Source: DATFNV01 sp035266225 (GTDB taxonomy: Bacteria > Planctomycetota > Planctomycetia > Gemmatales > Gemmataceae). From it: a stretch of DNA of 64,000 bases. How positions within the stretch are numbered: position 1 is the stretch's first letter; every line of letters starts with the position of its first letter. Of this stretch, positions 51,079 through 59,288 are shown piece after piece. The notes below the pieces were generated by a model that saw only the letters and a list, made by a program, of their open reading frames with translations, did no database searches and was not told the origin of the DNA. Both the position numbers and the translations under genes were made by a program. The stretch is from assembly GCA_035266225.1 (NCBI GenBank), contig DATFNV010000336.1:1-64000 (forward strand), in the 5' to 3' direction.

Positions 51079-51909
51079 GTGTCCACACTTTCCTATTCGG
51101 CCATCCTTACTGAGCGAAGCCAGAACGGCTTGCAGCCGTCGGACTTCCGGGCGGCCGCTCACAAGTTCGAGGTGCGGCACCTGGCGTTCTGGTACGGCTC
51201 GCGGCAGGCGCTTTTCGACGTGTCGCTGCCGGTGCCGGAGCGCTCCGTCGTCGCCCTGATCGGGCCGTCGGGCTGTGGCAAATCGACCTTTCTGCGCGTC
51301 CTCAACCGCATGAACGACCTGATCGAGGGGACGCGCCACAGCGGCGACGTGCTCCTCGACGGCGAGGACATTTACACCTCCGGGCTCAACCTCGTGGACC
51401 TGCGCCGCCGCGTCGGCATGGTCTTCCAGAAGTCGAACCCGTTCCCGAAAACCGTCTACGAGAACGTCGTGTTCGGCCCCAAGGTGGCTGGCCTGAGCAA
51501 CCGGGTCCGCCTCATGGAAATCTGCGAGCGCTGTTTGCGCAGCGCCGCCCTCTGGGACGAAGTCAAGGACCGTCTGAACCACTCGGCGCTCGACCTGTCC
51601 GGCGGGCAGCAGCAGCGCCTGTGCATCGCCCGCGCCCTGGCGACTGACCCGGAAGTGCTGCTGCTCGACGAGCCGGCGTCGGCGCTCGACCCGGCTTCCA
51701 CGGCGCGCATCGAGGACCTGATCTTCGAGTTGAAGCGCGATTACACGATCGTCATCGTGACGCACAACATGCAGCAGGCGGCGCGGGTCTCGGACCTGAC
51801 CGCCTTCTTCTTCCAGGGGAAGCTGATCGAGGCCGGCCCGACCGACCAGCTGTACACGCGGCCCGCCGTCAAGCAGACGGAAGACTACATCACCGGCCGG
51901 TTCGGATGA
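51079..51909 (+). CDS. pstB: Phosphate ABC transporter ATP-binding protein
   Basis: PstB is the ATPase of the high-affinity phosphate importer and also takes part in phosphate signalling. The 276-aa protein starts at GTG 51079 after AGAGGTG. It has Walker A ALIGPSGCGKSTFLRVLNRM, the PstB-specific VFQKSNPFPKTVYENV, the signature LSGGQQQRLCIARAL and Walker B VLLLDEPASALDP. The transporter parts pstS, pstC and pstA are not next to it and must lie elsewhere. Confidence 0.95.
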   Translation: MSTLSYSAILTERSQNGLQPSDFRAAAHKFEVRHLAFWYGSRQALFDVSLPVPERSVVALIGPSGCGKSTFLRVLNRMNDLIEGTRHSGDVLLDGEDIYTSGLNLVDLRRRVGMVFQKSNPFPKTVYENVVFGPKVAGLSNRVRLMEICERCLRSAALWDEVKDRLNHSALDLSGGQQQRLCIARALATDPEVLLLDEPASALDPASTARIEDLIFELKRDYTIVIVTHNMQQAARVSDLTAFFFQGKLIEAGPTDQLYTRPAVKQTEDYITGRFG

Positions 51910-51916
51910 TGCCATC

Positions 51917-51989
51917 GTTTAGCGGCCGCCGTCGATTTATCGTCTCGCGAAACGATGAATCCGCGCCGCCCCGAGGGCGGCGGCTAAAC
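51917..51989. repeat. Palindromic element, GTTTAGC family
   Basis: The element begins GTTTAGCGGCCGCC and ends GGGCGGCGGCTAAAC. The centre contains GATTTATCGTCTCGCG and AAACGATGAATC, an imperfect hairpin. Its 3' block matches the elements at 2381 and 23067. It lies between pstB and phoU and leaves the phoU ribosome site intact. Confidence 0.9.
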
Positions 51990-52001
51990 GGGAGATGCCG
52001 A

Positions 52002-52679
52002 ATGTCCAAACACCTCGAGCGCGATCTGGACAACCTGCAAAAGGACCTGCTGGCGCTGGCGGCCTCGGTGGAGGAGGCGATCCACAAGGCGATCCGGGCG
52101 CTGCAGGAGCGCGACGTACCCCTGGCGAATGAGGTCATCGACGGGGACAGCGACATCGACGAGGAGGAGAACCACGTCGAGGAGGAGTGTTTGAAGGTGC
52201 TGGCCCTGCACCAGCCGGTGGCGGTCGATTTGCGCCGGGTGACGTCGGTGTTACAGATCAACACCGACCTGGAGCGCATGGCCGACCTGGCCGAGGACAT
52301 CGCCGAGCGCGCCGTCGCCCTGGCCCGCTGGCCGGCCATCCCCATCCCCGGCGACCTGCAGCGTATGACCGACCTGACCAGCAGCATGGTGCGCCAGGCG
52401 CTGGACGCCTTCGTCAACCTCGACGCCAAGCTAGCCCGCCTGGTGTGCCGGCTGGACGACGAGGTGGACCGCTACAACAAGAGCATCATCGACGAACTGA
52501 TCCTGCTGATGCAGCGCTCGCCGGACATGGTCGAACCGGGGCTGTCGTTCTTCTCGGCGACGCGGCACTTGGAGCGGATCGCCGACCACGCGACCAACAT
52601 CGCGGAGGACGTCATCTACCTGGTGGAAGGCGCCATCGTGCGGCATCGGCCGGCCGCGGTGCGCGGGGAGGACTCATAG
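52002..52679 (+). CDS. phoU: Phosphate signalling protein PhoU
   Basis: PhoU is a metal-binding regulator that links the Pst transporter to the PhoR/PhoB system. The 225-aa protein has two similar three-helix halves, with LQINTDLERMADLAEDIAER near residue 85 and SATRHLERIADHATNIAEDV near residue 190, each holding the E/DxxxD metal cluster. ATG 52002 follows GGAGATG. It sits between pstB and the phoB-like gene. Confidence 0.95.
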   Translation: MSKHLERDLDNLQKDLLALAASVEEAIHKAIRALQERDVPLANEVIDGDSDIDEEENHVEEECLKVLALHQPVAVDLRRVTSVLQINTDLERMADLAEDIAERAVALARWPAIPIPGDLQRMTDLTSSMVRQALDAFVNLDAKLARLVCRLDDEVDRYNKSIIDELILLMQRSPDMVEPGLSFFSATRHLERIADHATNIAEDVIYLVEGAIVRHRPAAVRGEDS

Positions 52680-52682
52680 GGA

Positions 52683-53420
52683 ATGGGGGCAACAACCTTG
52701 ACCACCGTATCCGCCACGCCGACGACGGGGACGCCGCGCACCCGCGTCCTGGTCATCGAGGACGAGCGGGGGCTGACCGAGGTGCTCAGCTACAACCTCC
52801 AGCGCGAAGGGTACGACACCGTCGTGGCCCACGACGGCCAGGAAGGGCTGCGCAAGGCGCAAACCCTGTTGCCCGACCTGATCCTCCTCGACCTGATGCT
52901 GCCGGTCATGAGCGGCCTGGAGGTCTGCCGCGAGTTGAAGGCCGGCGAGCGCACGCGCGACATCCCCATTGTGATGCTGACCGCCAAGGCCGAGGAGACC
53001 GACCAGGTGGTCGGCTTCTCGCTGGGCGCCGACGACTACGTCACCAAGCCGTTCAGCGTCAAAGTGCTGATGCAGCGGATCAAGGTGCTGCAGCGCCGCC
53101 GCGAAGGGGTCAACGACCCGTCTTCGGTGGTCGAGCACCTGGGGGTGCGCATCGACCGGGTGCGGCACCGGGCCTTTGTCAGCGGCAAGGAATTGAGCCT
53201 GACGCCGACCGAGTTCCGCTTGCTGGAGTGCATGCTGCGCCAGCCGGGCCGGGCCTTCTCGCGGCACCAGCTCATGGACGCGGCCATCGGCGAAGGGCAG
53301 ATCGTCCTGGAGCGCACCATCGACGTCCACATCAAGACGCTGCGCAAGAAGATCGGCGACGCCGACCTGATCGAGACCGTGCGCGGCGTCGGCTACCGCT
53401 TCCGCGAGGCGCTGAGCTAA
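52683..53420 (+). CDS. phoB: PhoB-type response regulator
   Basis: This OmpR/PhoB-family regulator has a receiver domain and a winged-helix DNA-binding domain. The 245-aa protein has the acidic pocket VLVIEDERGL, the phospho-acceptor aspartate in LILLDLMLPVMSG, the threonine in VMLTAKAEE and the lysine in DDYVTKPFS. The effector domain includes LSLTPTEFRLLECMLRQPGR and RTIDVHIKTLRKKIGDADLI. Context with pstB and phoU supports a phosphate role. No PhoR kinase is adjacent; it begins only 3 bp after phoU. Confidence 0.88.
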   Translation: MGATTLTTVSATPTTGTPRTRVLVIEDERGLTEVLSYNLQREGYDTVVAHDGQEGLRKAQTLLPDLILLDLMLPVMSGLEVCRELKAGERTRDIPIVMLTAKAEETDQVVGFSLGADDYVTKPFSVKVLMQRIKVLQRRREGVNDPSSVVEHLGVRIDRVRHRAFVSGKELSLTPTEFRLLECMLRQPGRAFSRHQLMDAAIGEGQIVLERTIDVHIKTLRKKIGDADLIETVRGVGYRFREALS

Positions 53421-53748
53421 CTGCGCGTCGGTCTGTTCCGCAACCCTGGGCCGCGCGGCGCGGCTGCGCGGGCAAACTGGGGAGACATTTACGAAAAATG
53501 CTTGACTGGCCTTGGCGCGAGGGTTACCGTTACAGGATCGAACTCGCATCGTGGTAGACCACGGTATCGGTAACTCTTCCGCTGCACTGAGGCTTGGGAG
53601 AGTTGTTCGGTTTCCTGTCGGCTAAGCCTGTCGCTGCATGAACGATCTTCGTGAAGTCTGCTTCAGGTCTGTGGCAACGCCGCCGCCGTCCGTAACGAGC
53701 TTGGAGCGGCCCGCAAGTCCGGGTGCTCCCCCCCCTGGAGAATGCATC
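53421..53748 (+). promoter_or_regulatory. Long leader region before the BON protein gene
   Basis: This 328-bp region holds no convincing ORF. TTGACT at 53502-53507 and TACCGT at 53525-53530 (17-bp spacing) make a possible promoter, which would give a leader of more than 200 nt. A small hairpin GTGGT-AG-ACCAC lies near 53553. No known riboswitch motif was recognised. Confidence 0.35.
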
Positions 53749-54045
53749 ATGTTTGGACACGACACGTTTGCTAATGGCGGTGCCGCCCTGTTATTACCCT
53801 CCGAGGCCCCGCACGTCGATCTCGCCGACCTGGGCGGGCGCGCCCTGCGCAGCAGTCCCTACCTGGCGCTGCGCAAGGTCGGCTGCGAATGCCAGGACGG
53901 GGTGCTGACCCTGCGCGGCTGCCTGCCGACCTACTACCTCAAGCAGGTGGCCCAGTCGATCGTCGCCCGGGTCGAGGGCGTGCGCCAGGTTGTCAACGAG
54001 ATCGACGTGGTTTGTCCGGGAATGCATCCGGCGCAACGAGTCTGA
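53749..54045 (+). CDS. BON-domain protein
   Basis: The 98-aa protein is mostly a single BON domain: RALRSSPYLALRKVGCECQD, then GVLTLRGCLPTYYLKQVAQS and VARVEGVRQVVNEIDV. BON domains bind membranes or phospholipids and appear in envelope stress proteins. No signal peptide is present. ATG 53749 follows CTGGAG. Partners are not evident. Confidence 0.8.
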   Translation: MFGHDTFANGGAALLLPSEAPHVDLADLGGRALRSSPYLALRKVGCECQDGVLTLRGCLPTYYLKQVAQSIVARVEGVRQVVNEIDVVCPGMHPAQRV

Positions 54046-54139
54046 GTCGGGACGACCAGGGAAGACACGAATCCGATGCGGCGGCGCGGGCGGGCAGGAA
54101 CAGGAGCCGCCCGCGCCCCCGGCGCCTTTCCGGGGGCGG

Positions 54140-54682
54140 TCAGGCGCGGTGTTTGCCGAAGGCGAGGGTGCCGGGGACGCGCTCGTCGAGCCAGAAGCCC
54201 AGGAGCAGCGTGAGGTAGTACAGCGGCGAGAGGTAGGAGCCCGAGCCGCCGAACGTGGGCAGCACGACGTACTGGTAGAGCGGTGTCCCGGCCGCGGACC
54301 AGATGACGGAGTTCCAGACCACTTCGTTGACCGGGCCGCTGACCACGAGGAACAGGCCGCGGTAAAGCCAGCGGCGCGGGCCGACGACCCCGGCCCGGTT
54401 CTCGCACAGTAAATAGACGGAGCAGTTGCCTCCGAGCACGGCGAAGACCATGCCCCAGCCGGCCAGGCTGGTCGTCTCCCAGAAGAGCGGCGTGATGCGG
54501 TAGGCCCACAGGCGGACGTTGAGGCCCAGGAACGCCAGGCCGCCCAGGACCTCGCACGGGATCCACGCCAGCAGTGCCACCACGCTGGTCGCCACACAGC
54601 GTACCCACAGCGGCGCCCGGCCCGCCCTGGGCCGGAACACTTTCCCGCCACGCGGCGGCAAACAATCGGTCGAAGCGGACAT
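54140..54682 (-). CDS. Multi-pass membrane protein of unknown function
   Basis: The 180-aa product has about four hydrophobic helices (VRCVATSVVALLAWIPCEVL, SLAGWGMVFAVLGGNCSVYL, WLYRGLFLVVSGPVNEVVWN, SPLYYLTLLLGFWLDE). No family is recognised. ATG 54682 follows AAGGAGA. It lies downstream of another unknown protein on the same strand. Confidence 0.65.
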   Translation of the reverse strand: MSASTDCLPPRGGKVFRPRAGRAPLWVRCVATSVVALLAWIPCEVLGGLAFLGLNVRLWAYRITPLFWETTSLAGWGMVFAVLGGNCSVYLLCENRAGVVGPRRWLYRGLFLVVSGPVNEVVWNSVIWSAAGTPLYQYVVLPTFGGSGSYLSPLYYLTLLLGFWLDERVPGTLAFGKHRA

Positions 54683-54708
54683 ATTCTCCTTCCTCGGGCA
54701 TCTGGGGT

Positions 54709-54745
54709 CGCTTGCGGCTTCGCACGTCCTGCCAAGCCGCAAGCG
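54709..54745. repeat. Small palindrome with the CGCTTGCGGCTT core
   Basis: Perfect 12-bp arms, CGCTTGCGGCTT at 54709-54720 and its complement at 54734-54745, surround a 13-nt loop. It is a short member of the GCCGCTTGCGGCTT family, between two minus-strand genes. Confidence 0.8.
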
Positions 54746-54752
54746 GCGTCGG

Positions 54753-55397
54753 CTACACGGGCACCAGGCGCAGCACATCGAGCCACTGGTGCTGTTCGAG
54801 GTTGACGCGGTCGATGGTGTTGGGCTCGTCGGCCCACAGCCCCAGGCCGACCATCACCGGCTGCCGGCCGGCCTGGGCGCGCCCCGCCAGCAGCACCCAG
54901 CGCGACGGCTCGCCGCGCCCCGCCGCCTTCCGCGTGTGCCGGTGGAACGCCGCCGTGAACCCGTGGTGGCTCATCTGCGGCGGCCAGACGCGTACCCGCG
55001 GCCGGTCGGTCTGCGCCGCCGCCCCCAGCCCCGGCACCACCTTGTCCAGCAACTTCTCCACCGCCGTCGCGTCAATGGTCGCCTCCCGCCCGACCCCGGC
55101 CACCACGACCAGCCGCAGCCGGGCGGGCTGGTGGTAGACCGTCAGCTGCCGTTGGCCCACCGGCCGCGTCGGCAGCGGGCACTCGTCGAGGTTGACGTCC
55201 AGCTCGCGGTCCCAGGCGTCCGACTCCTTCGCCCGGCCGAACAGCGCCCGCCACAGCTTCCGCACCAGCAGCAGCAGCACGATCAGGAGGAGCACGCCCA
55301 CCCCGGCCACGACGGCCCACGCGGGGACGCCGTCGGGGAGGATCGACTGCAACTGGTCGAGCGGGTCAGACGAGTCGGCGAACGGGGCTGCGCGCAT
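54753..55397 (-). CDS. Single-pass membrane protein of unknown function
   Basis: The 214-aa protein has one helix (VVAGVGVLLLIVLLLLVRKL) near residue 30 followed by a soluble domain with beta strands such as LRLVVVAGVGREATIDA and SRWVLLAGRAQAGRQPVMVG. No motif is recognised. ATG 55397 lies just beside the start of the divergent PD40 gene. The open frame extends upstream, antisense to that gene, which I reject as noncoding. Confidence 0.65.
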   Translation of the reverse strand: MRAAPFADSSDPLDQLQSILPDGVPAWAVVAGVGVLLLIVLLLLVRKLWRALFGRAKESDAWDRELDVNLDECPLPTRPVGQRQLTVYHQPARLRLVVVAGVGREATIDATAVEKLLDKVVPGLGAAAQTDRPRVRVWPPQMSHHGFTAAFHRHTRKAAGRGEPSRWVLLAGRAQAGRQPVMVGLGLWADEPNTIDRVNLEQHQWLDVLRLVPV

Positions 55398-55444
55398 GGC
55401 TGGTCTCGGTGATCGCGGGACGGCGGTGGATCGCGACGCCCCTA

Positions 55445-55450
55445 TAATGG
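55445..55450 (+). promoter_or_regulatory. Consensus -10 box before the PD40 gene
   Basis: TATAAT lies about 50 bp upstream of the ATG at 55500, in a CCCTATAAT context. No good -35 box is at the expected distance. Confidence 0.4.
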
Positions 55451-55499
55451 TCTGAACAACGCCCCCGACGATCAAGGTCCGACCTTCAAGGAGCCGTCG

Positions 55500-56540
55500 A
55501 TGCTTCCCCTCCTCGCCGCCCTCGCCCTGGCCGCCGAACCCGCCCCCCCCGAGTGGGCCAAGCCCGAGAGCGAACACCTCAGCAACGTCCGACAGCTCAC
55601 GCGCGATTTCGTTCGCGCCGGCGAAGGCTACTTCTCGCCCGACGGCAAGACCATCATTTTCCAGGCCGAAGAGAAGGACAGTGGCAACCCGTTCTACCAG
55701 ATCTTCACGATGGACCTCGCCGGCGGAAAGGTCACCCGCGTCAGCCCCGGCGTCGGCAAGACGACCTGCTCCTTCTTCCGCCCCGACGGCAAGAAGATCA
55801 TCTTCGCCAGCAGCCACCTCGACCCCGACGCCAAGGCGAAGTACGCCGAGGAATACAAGCTGCGCGACGACGACAAGAAGGCCGGCCGACACCGCCGTTA
55901 CAAGTGGGACTTCGACCCGCACATGGCCATCTTCGAGGCCGACCCTGACGGCGAGCACCTGAAGCGCCTTAGCGACGCCAAGGGCTACCACGCCGAGGGC
56001 AGTTACTCGCCCGACGGCCGGCAGATCGTCTTCTGCTCCAACCGCTCCGGCGCCGAGGACCTGGAGCTGTACGTTATGGACGCCGACGGCAAGAACGTGC
56101 GGCAGCTGACGCACGCGCCGGGCTGCTACAACGGCGGCCCGTTCTTCTCGCCCGACGGCAAGAAGGTGATCTTCCGTAGCGACCGCAAGAAGAAGGACCA
56201 CCTGCAGCTGTACGTCATCGACGCCGACGGCAAGAACGAGAAGGCGCTGACCGACGACCTCAACTGGGTCAACTGGGGGCCGTACTGGTACAAGGACGGC
56301 AAGCACATTATCTACGCCGGCGCCGACCACAGCAACCCGGCGGTACGGCCCAACTACGACCTGTACTGGATGAATATCGACACGGGCAAGAAGGTGCGCA
56401 TCACCTATGCCCCGGGGGCTGACATTCTCCCCGTCTTCAGCCCGGATTACAAGAAGCTGATGTGGACCTCGACGCGCGACGGGCGCGGGCCGGCCCAACT
56501 GTACCTCGCGGACTTTACGCCGCCCAGGGACGAGGATTGA
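55500..56540 (+). CDS. PD40/TolB-like beta-propeller protein
   Basis: The 346-aa protein has a short hydrophobic start (MLPLLAALALAAEPAPP), probably a signal peptide. It then has repeated PD40 units: GEGYFSPDGKTIIFQA, CSFFRPDGKKIIFAS, GSYSPDGRQIVFCSN, PFFSPDGKKVIFRSD and PVFSPDYKKLMWTS. Such propellers occur in TolB and in secreted planctomycete proteins with unclear roles. No protease or other domain is attached. Confidence 0.85.
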   Translation: MLPLLAALALAAEPAPPEWAKPESEHLSNVRQLTRDFVRAGEGYFSPDGKTIIFQAEEKDSGNPFYQIFTMDLAGGKVTRVSPGVGKTTCSFFRPDGKKIIFASSHLDPDAKAKYAEEYKLRDDDKKAGRHRRYKWDFDPHMAIFEADPDGEHLKRLSDAKGYHAEGSYSPDGRQIVFCSNRSGAEDLELYVMDADGKNVRQLTHAPGCYNGGPFFSPDGKKVIFRSDRKKKDHLQLYVIDADGKNEKALTDDLNWVNWGPYWYKDGKHIIYAGADHSNPAVRPNYDLYWMNIDTGKKVRITYAPGADILPVFSPDYKKLMWTSTRDGRGPAQLYLADFTPPRDED

Positions 56541-56560
56541 CCGATGAACTCACTTGAGCG

Positions 56561-56632
56561 GCGGCCCACGATTCATCGTTTCGCGACACGATGAGATTTA
56601 TCGTTTCGCGACACGATAAATCGTGGGCGGCC
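56561..56632. repeat. Palindromic element with double TTTATCGTTTCGCG hairpin
   Basis: The outer arms GGCCCACGATT and AATCGTGGGC pair imperfectly. Inside are two near-copies of TCATCGTTTCGCGACACGATGA (first) and TTTATCGTTTCGCGACACGATA (second), each self-complementary with one mismatch. It belongs with the TTTATCGTTTCGCG elements at 46504 and 51917, and lies between convergent genes. Confidence 0.85.
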
Positions 56633-56647
56633 TCCCAACCGAGACGA

Positions 56648-58210
56648 TTAGAACGTGTTCACCAGCCGCCCGTCCTCGGCGGCCAACTGCCGGGCCAGGG
56701 TGTACTGGTGATAGTGCATGAGGCACTTGAACAGGTAGAGGACGAGGACGTTGGCGTCGGGCCGCGACTTCAGCAGTCGCCAGAGCCGCTTGCGGTACTC
56801 GCGGCGCAGGTCCCCCTCGGGGATGTTGCGCATCAGGCGGACGAAGAGGACGACGGCGCTGACCAGGTTCTTCGTCTGCATGGTCAGCCACGACCAGGGG
56901 TGCCGCCGCCAGTAGCGCCTCACGCCGGCCCCGTAGGGCATCCGCTCCTTGAGGTACAACTCCTCCAGGCGGGCGAAGTACGCCTCCGGCTCGTAGAGGT
57001 CGCGCATCACCTTGACGTAGCCATCGCGCAGCTCCTCGCGGCTCATCTGCAAGGGGATGACGTTGGTGCCGTACTCCGGCTCGTCGGCCGAGTCGAGGCG
57101 GCCCTCCTCGGCCAGGCGGGCGTGCAGCGGCGTCTTGGGGATGGCCGCGAGCATGCCGACCATGGCGGTGGCGATGCGGGCCTCCTTGAGGAACTGCCGC
57201 TGGGCGTCGAAGATGGTCGTGTCGTCGTTGTCGAAGCCGACGATCATACCGCACCAAACCTCGATCCCCGCCCGCTGCACCTTGTGGACGCGCTCCAGGA
57301 TCGTCCCCACCGGGCGGACGTTTTGAAACTTCTTGGTCTCGCGGAGGGACTTTTCGTTGGGGCTCTCGATGCCGATGAAGACGCTGATGATGTTGGCGTC
57401 CACCATCAGCCGCAGCAACTCGTCGTCCTCGGCCAGGTCGAGCGAGGCCTCCGTGAAGAAGTCGAACGGGTAGCCGTTGGCCTCCTGGTAGGCGATCAGG
57501 TCGCGCAGCAGGACCTTGACGGCCTTCTTGTTGCCGATCAGGTTGTCGTCCACGATGAAGGCGATCTCGATCTTCTGGGCGCGCAGCGCCTCCAACTCGG
57601 CGATGACCTGGGCGCTGGTCTTGAGGCGCGGCCGGCGGCCGAAGGTGACGATGATGTCGCAGAACTCGCACTGGAAGGGGCAGCCGCGCGAGAACTGCAC
57701 GCTGCCGAACAGGTAGTGCCGCATCTTCAACAGGTCGAAGCGCGGCGTCGGTACCTTGGTCATGTCGGTCTTCTCGGCCTGCTCGTAGCGCGGCGCGTGC
57801 CGGCCCTGCTTCCAGTCGCTGAGGAATTGCGGCCAGGTTTCCTCCGCCTCGCCAATGAAGATGACGTCGGCCAGGTCGCCGAAGTAATCCTCCTGCACGG
57901 TGACCCACGGCCCGCCGACGACGGTGAAAACGCCGCGCCGCTTCAGCTCGGTCAGGATTTCGTGCATCCGGTGCCGCTGTACGCTCATGCCGGTCAGGCC
58001 GACGACGTCGGCGCGGGCCAGGCGCTCCCAGTTAAGGGCCTCGACGTTTTCGTCGATCAGGGTGACGGTGTGCTCCCCGGGAGTGAGGGCCGCCAGGAGC
58101 GGCAGGCAGGCGACGGGGAGGTTGGCGCGCTTGCCGACCAGCGGCAGGGCGTGCTCCATGCCCCAGTAGGACACCTCGAAGCGCGGGTTGATGATGACGA
58201 TGTCGGCCAT
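56648..58210 (-). CDS. B12-binding radical SAM protein with DUF4070-like tail
   Basis: The 520-aa protein has an N-terminal cobalamin-binding Rossmann-like domain (about 1-140), a radical SAM core with the cluster motif SRGCPFQCEFCDI near residue 180, and a C-terminal DUF4070-like region (AAIPKTPLHARLAEEGRL). Members of this class include HpnP/HpnJ-type hopanoid enzymes and other methylases, but the substrate cannot be told here. ATG 58210 was chosen because it precedes ADIVIINPRFEVSYWG directly. It would use the product of the B12 operon in this window. Confidence 0.82.
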   Translation of the reverse strand: MADIVIINPRFEVSYWGMEHALPLVGKRANLPVACLPLLAALTPGEHTVTLIDENVEALNWERLARADVVGLTGMSVQRHRMHEILTELKRRGVFTVVGGPWVTVQEDYFGDLADVIFIGEAEETWPQFLSDWKQGRHAPRYEQAEKTDMTKVPTPRFDLLKMRHYLFGSVQFSRGCPFQCEFCDIIVTFGRRPRLKTSAQVIAELEALRAQKIEIAFIVDDNLIGNKKAVKVLLRDLIAYQEANGYPFDFFTEASLDLAEDDELLRLMVDANIISVFIGIESPNEKSLRETKKFQNVRPVGTILERVHKVQRAGIEVWCGMIVGFDNDDTTIFDAQRQFLKEARIATAMVGMLAAIPKTPLHARLAEEGRLDSADEPEYGTNVIPLQMSREELRDGYVKVMRDLYEPEAYFARLEELYLKERMPYGAGVRRYWRRHPWSWLTMQTKNLVSAVVLFVRLMRNIPEGDLRREYRKRLWRLLKSRPDANVLVLYLFKCLMHYHQYTLARQLAAEDGRLVNTF

Positions 58211-58291
58211 GACGCCGGCCCTCTGTGCCGAAAGGGACAACCGAGCCGAAGCGGATTACCACGCGAGGGCAAACCGCTCAAGATCAACCCG

Positions 58292-58351
58292 GCCGCTTGC
58301 GGCTTAGCGTTCGCTCCGTGAGAGTTGCGCGAACGCTAAGCCGCAAGCGGC
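58292..58351. repeat. Palindromic element, GCCGCTTGCGGCTTAGCG family
   Basis: Perfect 23-bp arms (58292-58314 and 58329-58351) surround a 14-nt loop. It lies between two divergent genes, before the mutM promoter. Confidence 0.9.
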
Positions 58352-58385
58352 ACGAACCGATGTGGTGCGAATTGCCGGTCTCGCC

Positions 58386-58391
58386 TATAAT
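58386..58391 (+). promoter_or_regulatory. Consensus -10 box before mutM
   Basis: TATAAT is 25 bp upstream of the mutM GTG, in the context GCCTATAATCA. The leader would be very short. No clear -35 box was found. Confidence 0.45.
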
Positions 58392-58416
58392 CACGGCCAC
58401 GTTGGGGAGGTGGTGC

Positions 58417-59244
58417 GTGCCCGAACTGCCCGAAGTCGAAACCGTGGTGTGCGACCTGCGGCCGCTGCTGGTCGGCCGACATCTCGGATCGGTCCGGGTG
58501 AGCAAGCAGCGCCTGCGCCGCCCCTGGTCGAAGTCGTGGGCGGCCCTCCTGGACGGCCGGCGCGTCGAGGCCGTGGCCCGCCAGGGGAAATGGATCGTCC
58601 TGGCCCTGGACGAAACGGTGCGCCTCGTCTTTCACCTGGGGATGACCGGCCAGCTGAGGGTGGTATCCGCCGCGGAACCCGTGGCGAAGCACACGCACCT
58701 GGTGATCGACCTGGACGGCGGCCAGGAACAGCTGCGCTTCCGCGACGTGCGCCGCTTCGGCAGCGCCACGGTCTTCCCGGATGGGCCGGCGCTGGCCCGA
58801 TTCCTCAAACAATCGGGCCTGGGGCCCGAGCCGTTGGACCTCGACGCCGCGACCTGGCGCCAGAAACTGGGTCGCACCGACCGCTGTCTGAAGGCGGTCC
58901 TCCTCGACCAGCGCGTGGTGGCCGGCGTGGGCAACATCTACGCCGACGAGTCGCTCTTCGAGGCACGCTTGCACCCCGCGCGGAAGGCGAGCGGCCTGAG
59001 CGCCGCCGAGGTTGGGCGGCTGGGCCGGGCGGTGGCGACGGTGCTGCGGCGAGCCATCGAGCGGCGCGGCTCGACCATCCGCGATTACGTCGGCGCCTCG
59101 GGCCAGCGCGGCGGCTACCAGGACGAGTTTCGCGTGTACAAGCGCACGGGCCAGTCCTGCCCCCGCTGCGACACCCCGATTGAGGCGGTGCGCCTGGCGG
59201 GGCGATCGACGCACTATTGTCCCAACTGTCAACGGAGGCAGTAG
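58417..59244 (+). CDS. mutM: Formamidopyrimidine-DNA glycosylase
   Basis: MutM/Fpg removes oxidised purines such as 8-oxoguanine and nicks the site. The 275-aa protein starts at GTG 58417 after GGGGAGG, giving VPELPEVETV, in which the N-terminal proline after Met removal is the catalytic base, with Glu next to it. LVFHLGMTGQLR, VGNIYADESLFEARLHP and the C-terminal zinc finger CPRCDTPI...CPNCQRRQ complete the family layout. No obvious partner lies nearby. Confidence 0.95.
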   Translation: MPELPEVETVVCDLRPLLVGRHLGSVRVSKQRLRRPWSKSWAALLDGRRVEAVARQGKWIVLALDETVRLVFHLGMTGQLRVVSAAEPVAKHTHLVIDLDGGQEQLRFRDVRRFGSATVFPDGPALARFLKQSGLGPEPLDLDAATWRQKLGRTDRCLKAVLLDQRVVAGVGNIYADESLFEARLHPARKASGLSAAEVGRLGRAVATVLRRAIERRGSTIRDYVGASGQRGGYQDEFRVYKRTGQSCPRCDTPIEAVRLAGRSTHYCPNCQRRQ

Positions 59245-59280
59245 TCCGTACTGAGTACTGAGTACTGAGTGCCGAGTACT
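59245..59280. repeat. Short tandem GAGTACT repeat before the sensor kinase gene
   Basis: Copies of GTACTGA are repeated three times (CCGTACTGAGTACTGAGTAC), then GTGCCGAGTACT, ending in CTGGAGACGC, which serves as the kinase ribosome site. AGTACT is itself a palindrome. Confidence 0.75.
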
Positions 59281-59288
59281 GGAGACGC